64,000 nt of DNA from Kumtagia ephedrae (GTDB lineage Bacteria > Pseudomonadota > Alphaproteobacteria > Rhizobiales > Rhizobiaceae). The stretch is taken from positions 186,001 to 250,000 of the forward strand of contig NZ_PXYK01000002.1 of NCBI RefSeq assembly GCF_003012745.1. The letters run 5' to 3'. The number at the start of each line of letters is the position of its first letter. Within the stretch, counting starts at the first letter, position 1. The notes beneath the pieces are model-generated. The model was given only the letters and a program-made list of their open reading frames with translations, did no database searches and was not told the origin of the DNA. The translations under genes and the position numbers were made by a program. Shown in pieces: positions 57,623 through 64,000 of the stretch.

Positions 57623-58078
57623 ATGGAAGCAGAAGCCCACATTGCCGTCCGGAAGAACCGCATGTCGGTTCTGGCGCGCTGCAATGCCGGCCGGCTGCAG
57701 GAACTGTGGGACAGGCTGGGCCTCGATCCCGCGCACAAGACCCTGCGCGGTCCGGAATCCGGCCTGGTCATGCTGCGCGGGCGCGTCGGCGGCACCGGCG
57801 AAGCCTTCAATCTCGGCGAGGCGACGGTGACGCGCGCCAGCGTCAGGCTGGAGGACGGATCGGTCGGTCACGCCATGGCGCTGGGACGCGACGGCGCCAA
57901 GGCGCGGCTTTCGGCAATCATCGACGCGCTCTGCCAGAACCTGGAGACCGCGGCGCTGATCGACGCGGAAGTGGTCGCGCCGATGCAGGAGGAACTGGAC
58001 CGGGCCGACGAGACCCGCCGGCAGCAGACGGCCGCGACGCGGGTCGATTTCTTCACCATGGTGCGCGGAGAAGACTGA
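57623..58078 (+). CDS. phnG: Phosphonate C-P lyase system protein PhnG
   Basis: 151 residues from MEAEAHIAVR. LARCNAGRLQELWDRLG, then GLVMLRGRVGGTGEAFNLGEATVTRASVRL are PhnG landmarks. With PhnH, PhnI and PhnJ it forms the C-P lyase core complex that attaches phosphonates to the ribose C1 of ATP and breaks the C-P bond. The stop overlaps the phnH start (TGATG). The operator for PhnF is immediately upstream. Confidence 0.93.
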   Translation: MEAEAHIAVRKNRMSVLARCNAGRLQELWDRLGLDPAHKTLRGPESGLVMLRGRVGGTGEAFNLGEATVTRASVRLEDGSVGHAMALGRDGAKARLSAIIDALCQNLETAALIDAEVVAPMQEELDRADETRRQQTAATRVDFFTMVRGED

Positions 58079-58689
58079 TGCAGGCCGAGGCGCACATGCT
58101 CGAGGGCGGGTTCGCCGAACCGGTGCTGGAAGCCCAGGCGACGTTCCGCGCCGTCATGGATGCGATGGCGCGACCGGCCGGCATCGTGAGAATCGGGCCG
58201 AATGCGACACCGCCCGCGCCGCTGACGCCGCTGGCCGGCGCCATTGCATGCACCTTATTGGATGCCGACACACCCGTCTGGCTGGACCCTTTGCTAAGCG
58301 GAAGCGAAGCGGTTCGGGCCTGGCTGGGCTTTCACACCGGCACCCGCTTTGCCAGCGCGCCGGACGAAGCCACCTTCGCGCTGTTCCGCGATCCGGCCGG
58401 CATGCCGCCGCTCGACCAGTTCGCACAGGGCACGCAGGAATATCCGGACCGCTCGACCACGTTGATCCTTCAGCTCGAATCCCTGGAGAGTGGGCCTCCG
58501 CTGACCTTCGGCGGGCCGGGCATCAAGCGTGAAGCAACCATCGCGCCGCGCGGCCTGCCGGCCGATTTCGCCGCGCAATGGGCGGAGAATACGAGGCGCT
58601 TCCCGCGCGGCGTCGACCTGATCCTGACGGCCGGCGATGCGCTCGCCTGTCTGCCGCGCTCGGCGCGCCTCATGGAGCGGGAGGGCTGA
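58078..58689 (+). CDS. phnH: Phosphonate C-P lyase system protein PhnH
   Basis: 203 residues from MQAEAHML, overlapping phnG by 1 bp. [25 protein letters not shown]-like opening, [31 protein letters not shown] and [10 protein letters not shown] are characteristic. It is a structural subunit of the core complex; PhnGHI together couple phosphonate and ATP. phnI follows after 3 bp. Confidence 0.92.
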   Translation: [203 protein letters not shown]

Positions 58690-58692
58690 GCC

Positions 58693-59802
58693 ATGTATGT
58701 CGCCGTCAAGGGCGGGGAAGCCGCCATCGACAATGCCCATCGCCTGCTGGCCGACCGCCGCCGCGGCGACCGTTCGGTGCCTGCATTGACGCTGGACCAG
58801 ATCGCCGAGCAGCTGGCGCTCGGCGTCGACCGGGTGATGAGCGAGGGCTCGCTCTACGATCGCCGGCTGGCAGCGCTGGCGATCAAGCAGGCGCGCGGTG
58901 ACCTGATCGAGGCGGTCTTCCTGGTCCGCGCCTATCGCACGACCCTTCCCCGTTTCGGCTACGCCGAGCCGGTCGACACCGGCGCCATGCTGATCGAGCG
59001 GCGGGTCTCCGCCTGCTACAAGGATCTTCCCGGCGGACAGCTGCTCGGCCCGACCTTCGACTACACGCACCGCCTGCTCGACGAGGAACTGGACGGCGAT
59101 GCCGAAGTGGGGCCGGGCCGCCTGCGGATGGGCGCCGAAGAGCCGGTATCGCGCATTGCCGACATCCTGGGCGCCGAGGGTCTGATCGAGGAAGACCTCG
59201 ACCCGTCACCGCTCGACGAGCCGGGCGACATCAACCAGACGCCAATGGAGTTTCCACTGTCGCGCGCCATGCGGCTGCAAAGCCTGTCGCGCGGCGACGA
59301 AGGCTTTCTCCTGGCGCTCGGCTATTCGACGCAGCGCGGCTACGCCCGTTCCCACCCCTTTGCCGGCGAAATCCGCATCGGCGAGGTGGAGGTGGAGGTC
59401 TGTTCGCCGGAGCTCGGCTTCGCCGTGCCGGTCGGCCGCGTGCAGCTCACCGAATGCCAGATGGTGAACCAGTTCAAGGGATCGGCCAAGGCGCCGCCGC
59501 AGTTCACCCGCGGCTACGGCCTGATCTTCGGCCAGTCCGAGCGCAAGGCGATGGCGATGGCGCTGTGCGACCGCGCGCTGCGCGCCGAGGAGCTGGGCGA
59601 GGACATCGTCGCGCCGCCGCAGGACCAGGAGTTCGTCATCTCCCACTGCGACAACGTGCAGGCGACCGGCTTCGTCGAGCATCTGAAGCTGCCGCATTAT
59701 GTCGACTTCCAGGCCGAGCTCGGCCTGGTGCGCTCGATGCGCGCCGAACACGCGGAGCCACGGGACGAGAGCCTCCCGGACATGAAGGAGGCGGCAGAGT
59801 GA
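58693..59802 (+). CDS. phnI: Carbon-phosphorus lyase complex subunit PhnI
   Basis: 369 residues beginning MYVAVKGGEAAIDNAHRLL, the canonical PhnI N-terminus. DQIAEQLALGVDRVMSEGSLYDRRLAALAIKQARGD (family pattern), RVSACYKDLPGGQLLGPTFDYTHRLLD, and HPFAGEIRIGEVEV follow. PhnI is the nucleosidase-like subunit that removes adenine from ATP as the phosphonate is joined. Its stop overlaps the GTG start of phnJ (GTGA at 59799-59802). Length agrees with the family. Confidence 0.95.
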   Translation: MYVAVKGGEAAIDNAHRLLADRRRGDRSVPALTLDQIAEQLALGVDRVMSEGSLYDRRLAALAIKQARGDLIEAVFLVRAYRTTLPRFGYAEPVDTGAMLIERRVSACYKDLPGGQLLGPTFDYTHRLLDEELDGDAEVGPGRLRMGAEEPVSRIADILGAEGLIEEDLDPSPLDEPGDINQTPMEFPLSRAMRLQSLSRGDEGFLLALGYSTQRGYARSHPFAGEIRIGEVEVEVCSPELGFAVPVGRVQLTECQMVNQFKGSAKAPPQFTRGYGLIFGQSERKAMAMALCDRALRAEELGEDIVAPPQDQEFVISHCDNVQATGFVEHLKLPHYVDFQAELGLVRSMRAEHAEPRDESLPDMKEAAE

Positions 59803-60914
59803 ACGCGCCCACCTACAACTTCGCCTACCTCGACGAGCAGACCAAGCGCATGATCCGGCGCGCGATCCTGAAGGCGATCGCCATCCCCGGTTATCAGGTG
59901 CCGTTCGCCAGCCGCGAGATGCCGATGCCTTATGGCTGGGGCACCGGCGGCGTGCAGGTGACGGCCGCGATCCTCGGGCCGGACGACGTGCTGAAAGTCA
60001 TCGACCAAGGCGCGGACGACACCACCAACGCCGTGTCGATCCGAAAATTCTTCCAGCGCGTCGCGGGCATCGGGACGACGACCAGCACCGGCGACGCCAC
60101 CATCATCCAGACCCGTCACCGCATCCCCGAGCAGCCGCTGCATGAGGGGCAGGTGCTGGTCTACCAGGTGCCGATCCCCGAGCCGCTGCGCTTCCTCGAA
60201 CCGCGCGAGACCGAGACGCGCAAGATGCATGCGCTGGAGGAATACGGGCTGATGCATGTCAAGCTCTACGAGGACATCGCCCGCAACGGCCACATCGCGA
60301 CAACCTACGCCTACCCGGTGAAGGTCGAGGGCCGCTATGTGATGGATCCCTCGCCGACGCCGAAATTCGACAACCCGAAGATGCACATGTCGGCGGCGCT
60401 CCAGCTCTTCGGCGCCGGCCGCGAGAAGCGCATCTACGCGCTGCCGCCGCACACCGAGGTCGTCAGCCTCGACTTCGAGGACCATCCGTTCGAGGTGCAA
60501 CGCTTCGACAAGCCCTGCGCGCTGTGCGGCGCCGAGCAGGTCTATCTCGACGAGGTGGTGCTGGACGACCGCGGCGGCCGTATGTTCGTCTGCTCGGACA
60601 CGGACCATTGCGAGACGCGGCGGGCCAACGGCTTTTTCGGCGAGATGGCGGAGGGAGGGCACGACGCCCAAACCTCCCCCTTGAGGGGAGGTCGCACCGA
60701 AGGTCCGGGTGGGGGTGAAGACGGCACAAACATACCCCCACCCCTAACCCCTCCCCTCAAGGGGGAGGGGAACCTGTCCCGCCCTGTCGCCGGGGTGGGG
60801 TCGTGCAAGACGTCCGAGACCTCCTCTTTCGACTGCGTCGCGCAGGCGGAGGGTACCCCACCCGGCCGGACTTCGTCCGGCCACCCTCCCCTCAAGGGGG
60901 AGGGATCCCGGTGA
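59799..60914 (+). CDS. phnJ: C-P lyase radical-SAM subunit PhnJ with repeat-encoded C-terminal extension
   Basis: 371 residues from a GTG start. The catalytic cysteines fit PhnJ exactly: Cys240-x2-Cys243-x21-Cys265-x5-Cys271. It uses a 4Fe-4S cluster and S-adenosylmethionine to break the C-P bond, releasing alkane and ribose cyclic phosphate. The conserved protein should end near residue 285 (GFFGEMAE). The last 85 or so codons run through G+C-rich palindromic repeats (60671-60906) that stay open in frame, giving a Pro/Gly-rich tail unlike any PhnJ domain. The stop still overlaps the phnK start (GTGA), so the insertion preserved the original junction. Confidence 0.93.
   Translation: MNAPTYNFAYLDEQTKRMIRRAILKAIAIPGYQVPFASREMPMPYGWGTGGVQVTAAILGPDDVLKVIDQGADDTTNAVSIRKFFQRVAGIGTTTSTGDATIIQTRHRIPEQPLHEGQVLVYQVPIPEPLRFLEPRETETRKMHALEEYGLMHVKLYEDIARNGHIATTYAYPVKVEGRYVMDPSPTPKFDNPKMHMSAALQLFGAGREKRIYALPPHTEVVSLDFEDHPFEVQRFDKPCALCGAEQVYLDEVVLDDRGGRMFVCSDTDHCETRRANGFFGEMAEGGHDAQTSPLRGGRTEGPGGGEDGTNIPPPLTPPLKGEGNLSRPVAGVGSCKTSETSSFDCVAQAEGTPPGRTSSGHPPLKGEGSR
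60671..60906. repeat. Cluster of G+C-rich palindromic repeats at the phnJ/phnK junction (R5-R7)
   Basis: Three elements: R5 (60671-60717), R6 (60733-60775) and R7 (60852-60906). R6 matches R1/R3 except that the loop reads CTCAAG instead of CACAAG. R7 contains the extra hairpin GGCCGGACTTCGTCCGGCC. Together they make a BIME-like block inside an essential operon. Its last GGGGGAGGG lies 6 nt before the phnK GTG and looks like its Shine-Dalgarno. Confidence 0.88.
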
Positions 60915-61687
60915 ACGAATTCCCGCTTCTCTCTGTCCGCTCGGTCACCAAGACCTATGGCGCGCGCATCGGCTGTGCCGACGTCAACTTCGACGTCTGG
61001 CCGGGCGAGGTGCTGGCCGTCGTGGGCGAGTCCGGCTCCGGCAAGACGACGCTGCTCAACTGCATCTCGACGCGGCTGGAGCCGACGGCGGGCACCGTCT
61101 CCTACCGCATGCGCGATGGCGAGATGCGCGACCTCTACCGCCTAGGCGAAGCCGAGCGCCGTTTCCTGCTGCGCACCGACTGGGGTTTCGTCCACCAGAA
61201 CCCGGCCGACGGGCTGCGCATGACGGTCTCGGCCGGCGCCAATGTCGGCGAGCGGCTGATGGCGATCGGCGACCGCCACTACGGCAGGATCCGCGACACG
61301 GCCACCGACTGGCTGGGTCGCGTCGAGATCGGCGCCGACCGCATCGACGACCAGCCACGCGCCTTCTCCGGCGGCATGCGCCAGCGCCTGCAGATCGCGC
61401 GCAACCTGGTCACCGCTCCGCGCCTCGTCTTCATGGACGAGCCGACCGGCGGCCTCGACGTCTCCGTGCAGGCGCGCCTGCTCGATCTGCTGCGCGGGCT
61501 GGTGCACGACCTCGGCCTGGCCGTCATCATCGTCACGCACGACCTTGCCGTGGCGCGTCTCCTGTCGCACCGCATGATGGTGATGAAGGACGGCCGCGTC
61601 GTCGAGCACGGCCTGACCGATCGCCTGCTCGATGATCCGCGGGCGCCGTATACGCAGCTCCTCGTCTCTTCGATCCTGCAGGTCTGA
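60911..61687 (+). CDS. phnK: Phosphonate C-P lyase system ATP-binding protein PhnK
   Basis: 258 residues from GTG at 60911 (MNEFPLLSVRSVTKTYG). Walker A GESGSGKTT, Q-loop VHQNPADGLRM, signature SGGMRQRLQIARNL, Walker B LVFMDEP, then GGLDVSVQARLLDLLR and an H-loop in VTHDLAVARLL. Despite its ABC look it docks on the C-P lyase core complex rather than driving transport. The start overlaps the phnJ stop, and the ribosome-binding site is provided by a palindromic repeat. phnL follows after 9 bp. Confidence 0.94.
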   Translation: MNEFPLLSVRSVTKTYGARIGCADVNFDVWPGEVLAVVGESGSGKTTLLNCISTRLEPTAGTVSYRMRDGEMRDLYRLGEAERRFLLRTDWGFVHQNPADGLRMTVSAGANVGERLMAIGDRHYGRIRDTATDWLGRVEIGADRIDDQPRAFSGGMRQRLQIARNLVTAPRLVFMDEPTGGLDVSVQARLLDLLRGLVHDLGLAVIIVTHDLAVARLLSHRMMVMKDGRVVEHGLTDRLLDDPRAPYTQLLVSSILQV

Positions 61688-61696
61688 GGCCGCGCC

Positions 61697-62404
61697 ATGC
61701 CCCCTGTCCTCGTCGTCTCCCGCCTCGCCAAGACCTTCACCATGCACCTGCGCGGCGGCATCGAGCTGCCGGTGATAGCCAATGCCGCCTTCGCCCTGCA
61801 TCCCGGTACCTGCGCCGTGCTCGGCGGCCCCTCGGGTGTCGGCAAGAGCTCGATCCTGAAGATGCTCTACGGCAACTACGCCGCCAGCTCGGGCCGCATC
61901 CTCGTTCGTCACCGCGGCGGCGAGGTCGATCTCGTCACGGCCGAGCCGCGCACGATCCTTGACCTGCGCCGCGAGACCATCGGCTATGTCAGCCAGTTCC
62001 TGCGCGTGGTGCCGCGCGTCGGCGCGCTCGACATCGTTGCCGAGCCGCTGGTCGAGCGCGGCACGGACCGCCGGGACGCGGCGCGGCGCGCCGGCGACCT
62101 GCTGGCCAGGCTGAACCTGCCCGAACGTCTCTGGTCGCTGCCGCCGGCCACCTTCTCGGGCGGCGAGCAGCAGCGGGTGAACATCGCCCGCGGCTTCATC
62201 ACCGACCATCCCATCCTCCTGCTCGACGAGCCGACGGCTTCGCTGGATGCGGCGAACCGCGCCGTGGTCGTGGAGATGATCGCGGAAAAGAAACGCGCCG
62301 GCGTGGCGCTGCTCGGCATCTTCCACGACGTGGAAGTGCGCAACGCGGTGGCAGACGTCGTCATCGACGTGGCCGGCTTCGCCCCTGACCGGAAGGCGGC
62401 CTGA
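61697..62404 (+). CDS. phnL: Phosphonate C-P lyase system protein PhnL
   Basis: 235 residues. [18 protein letters not shown] opening, Walker [25 protein letters not shown]-type Q-loop (here [18 protein letters not shown]), signature [13 protein letters not shown], Walker [12 protein letters not shown] and H-loop LLGIFHD. An ABC-type ATPase that works with PhnK on the C-P lyase complex. The next gene starts 2 bp after the stop. Length and motifs are those of the family. Confidence 0.94.
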   Translation: MPPVLVVSRLAKTFTMHLRGGIELPVIANAAFALHPGTCAVLGGPSGVGKSSILKMLYGNYAASSGRILVRHRGGEVDLVTAEPRTILDLRRETIGYVSQFLRVVPRVGALDIVAEPLVERGTDRRDAARRAGDLLARLNLPERLWSLPPATFSGGEQQRVNIARGFITDHPILLLDEPTASLDAANRAVVVEMIAEKKRAGVALLGIFHDVEVRNAVADVVIDVAGFAPDRKAA

Positions 62405-62406
62405 CC

Positions 62407-63105
62407 ATGGCCCGCTTGTCCGAAACGCCCGTCGTCCATCCGACCGCCAGGCTCGAGAACTGCACGCTCGGCCGCTACACCGAAGTGGCCGAAGGCGGCC
62501 GGCTGATCGAGACCGAGCTCGGCGACTACTCCTATGTGATGGAGAACTGCCAGAGCTGGTGCGTCACCATCGGCAAGTTCGCCAATATCGCCGCCTCGGT
62601 GCGCATCAACGCCACACATCATCCGATGTCGCGGCCGACGCTGCACCACATCACCTACCGCGCTTCCGACTATTTCGACGATGCCGAGCACGAGGCGGAT
62701 TTCTTCGCCGCCCGCCGCGCCAGGCGGGTGTTCATCGGCCATGATACCTGGATCGGCCACGGCGCCACCATCCTGCCCGGCGTCACCATCGGCGACGGCG
62801 CGGTGGTCGGCGCCGGCGCCGTCGTGACGAAGGACGTGGCGCCCTACGCCATCGTCGGTGGGGTGCCCGCGAAATTCATGCGCGAGCGCTTTCCGACGGA
62901 CATCGCCAGGCGCCTGCAGCAGCTTGCCTGGTGGGACTGGCCGCACGCCCGGCTGCGCTTTGCGCTGGACGATTTCCGCTATCTCGGCGTCGAGGAATTC
63001 CTGGAGCGGCACGAAGGTGCGTCCTGGCGGCAGGCGGCTGTGGATCGTCATGGAACTGACATCCAGGCGACAACCGGCCTTCATGCTGCGGGGTTAAGCC
63101 CATGA
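62407..63105 (+). CDS. Hexapeptide-repeat acetyltransferase of phosphonate operons
   Basis: 232 residues. The middle is a left-handed beta-helix built from hexapeptide repeats ([17 protein letters not shown], then [27 protein letters not shown], then [24 protein letters not shown] as pattern), with a catalytic-type His in NATHHPMS. It belongs to the xenobiotic acetyltransferase group seen in many phn operons (the phn_thr-fam type). It may acetylate aminophosphonates or a ribose-phosphonate intermediate. Translationally close to phnL (2 bp). Confidence 0.88.
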   Translation: MARLSETPVVHPTARLENCTLGRYTEVAEGGRLIETELGDYSYVMENCQSWCVTIGKFANIAASVRINATHHPMSRPTLHHITYRASDYFDDAEHEADFFAARRARRVFIGHDTWIGHGATILPGVTIGDGAVVGAGAVVTKDVAPYAIVGGVPAKFMRERFPTDIARRLQQLAWWDWPHARLRFALDDFRYLGVEEFLERHEGASWRQAAVDRHGTDIQATTGLHAAGLSP

Positions 63106-63219
63106 TGGGGCAATGCATTGCCGCGACCTCCGCCGCCGGCAACGCCGATAGAGCAGCGGAAGACACATCCTCGCAGACTGCCTCTCGACTTTCGACCGCA
63201 TGGCAAGGAGCGACATCCG

Positions 63220-64000
63220 ATGACCGCCATTTCCATTCGAAACCTCTCGAAAAGCTTCGGCAAGAAGCGCGCGCTCGACAATGTGAGCCTGGACATCCAG
63301 CGCGGTGAAATGGTTGCGCTGATCGGCGCGTCCGGCTCCGGCAAGAGCACGCTGATCCGGCACATCTGCGGGCTCGAGATCGGTCAGGCCGGGCAAAGCA
63401 CGGTCGAAGTGCTGGGCAGTTCGATCCAGCACGGCGGACGGCTGGCGACCAAGGCGCGCGACATGCGGCGCAACATCGGCGTCGTCTTCCAGCAGTTCAA
63501 CCTCGTCGGCCGGCTCTCGGTCCTGTCCAATGTCCTGCTCGGCAATCTCGGCCGCATTCCCGTCTGGCGCGGCACGCTCGGCTGGTTCACCGCGGAAGAG
63601 AAGAAAGCGGCGCGCGCGGCGCTCGCCCGCGTCGGCATTCCCGAGGTCGCCTGGCAGCGCGCCTCGACGCTGTCCGGCGGGCAACAGCAGCGCGCCGCGA
63701 TCGCACGCACGCTCGTCCAGCGCTCCAACATCCTGCTCGCCGACGAGCCGATCGCCTCGCTCGACCCATCGTCCGCCCGCCGCATCATGGAGATCCTCGC
63801 CGCGGTGAACCGGGAGGAAAATATCACCTGCGTGGTGTCGCTGCACCAGGTCGAATATGCGCGCCGCTATTGCCCGCGCACCGTCGCGTTGCGCGACGGA
63901 CGGATCGTCTTCGATGGACCTTCGTCCGAGCTCACCAACCCGATGCTCGTCGAGCTCTACGGAGCCAATTCCGAGGAGCTGATTTTGCCGGAGGCGCTAC
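63220..64000 (+). CDS. phnC: Phosphonate ABC transporter ATPase PhnC (3' end beyond window)
   Basis: At least 260 residues, still open at base 64000. Walker A GASGSGKSTLIRHICGLE, Q-loop VFQQFNLVGRLSVLSNVLLGNLG with the PhnC-type spacing, signature LSGGQQQRAAIARTL, Walker B ILLADEP, ASLDPSSARRIMEIL and H-loop SLHQVEYA. It energises the PhnCDE importer for phosphonates or phosphate esters; phnD and phnE are expected next. A 114-bp gap separates it from the acetyltransferase gene, with no convincing Pho box or terminator. Almost complete at this length. Confidence 0.94.
   Translation, partial: MTAISIRNLSKSFGKKRALDNVSLDIQRGEMVALIGASGSGKSTLIRHICGLEIGQAGQSTVEVLGSSIQHGGRLATKARDMRRNIGVVFQQFNLVGRLSVLSNVLLGNLGRIPVWRGTLGWFTAEEKKAARAALARVGIPEVAWQRASTLSGGQQQRAAIARTLVQRSNILLADEPIASLDPSSARRIMEILAAVNREENITCVVSLHQVEYARRYCPRTVALRDGRIVFDGPSSELTNPMLVELYGANSEELILPEAL

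Noticed and set aside
60671-60906. Repeat cluster as a CRISPR array
   Set aside because: Repeats vary in length and orientation, spacers are irregular, and no cas genes are present.
59799-60914. phnJ as a frameshifted or broken gene because of its long tail
   Set aside because: All four catalytic cysteines have exact PhnJ spacing and the frame meets phnK in a clean GTGA overlap, so the gene looks intact with an insertion.
63057-63074. CTGACAT-N4-GCGACAA as a possible Pho box before phnC
   Set aside because: The second half matches poorly and the site lies inside the 3' end of the acetyltransferase gene.

Overview
The window is GC-rich alphaproteobacterial DNA. Dense, short-spaced operons, many solute-binding-protein transporters (ABC and TRAP), a carbon-phosphorus lyase operon with the hexapeptide-repeat acetyltransferase and PhnF regulator, and G+C-rich palindromic repeats typical of Rhizobiales all suggest a Mesorhizobium/Phyllobacteriaceae-like soil or plant-associated bacterium. 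That assignment is inferred from gene content, not from a marker gene. No rRNA, tRNA, CRISPR array, phage or transposase gene was seen.

Region 1 (about 0.8-35.6 kb) is a catabolic island. It holds five cytochromes P450, a putidaredoxin-type ferredoxin and its reductase, six short-chain dehydrogenases, two epoxide-hydrolase-like alpha/beta hydrolases, an iron alcohol dehydrogenase, two medium-chain reductases, several small barrel proteins (SnoaL/NTF2, NIPSNAP, EthD, DUF3237), a TRAP transporter with two binding proteins, an MFS permease, a WrbA flavoprotein, and a CaiB-type CoA transferase paired with an HMG-CoA-lyase-like enzyme. It reads as uptake of a carboxylated, probably methoxylated, cyclic or terpenoid-like substrate, repeated P450 oxidation, alcohol/ketone redox steps, CoA activation and retro-aldol cleavage. 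The substrate is unknown. Apart from the HigA antitoxin, the only transcription factor is a LuxR-type protein at 18.8 kb. The main observation of this report is a dyad (GTCCC, about 10 nt, GACAG) in front of most transcription units here. In seven cases a -10-like TAnnnT box follows at 19-20 nt, which places the dyad near -41.5, as expected for a class II activator. It may define one undescribed regulon.

Region 2 (35.9-54.6 kb) looks devoted to methylated amines and amides. One side has a LysR regulator, a non-pyrrolysine MttB-family methyltransferase, a dimethylglycine-demethylase-like (DgcA-type) flavoprotein and an oligopeptide-type binding protein without permeases. A second TMADH/dienoyl-CoA-reductase-type flavoprotein follows. 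Next come a LysR gene and a divergent eight-gene operon: amidase, branched-chain-type ABC transporter (binding protein, two ATPases, two permeases), GMC oxidoreductase and HDAC-family amidohydrolase.

Region 3 (54.8-64 kb) holds recQ and then the phosphonate operon: phnF divergent from phnG-phnH-phnI-phnJ-phnK-phnL-acetyltransferase-phnC, with phnC running off the end. A palindrome in the phnF/phnG gap is the likely PhnF operator. G+C-rich palindromic repeats sit at the phnJ/phnK junction, lengthen PhnJ in frame, and appear to supply the phnK ribosome-binding site.

The first 334 bases are the 3' end of another ABC binding-protein gene. A 68-bp-armed inverted repeat fills the gap after it.
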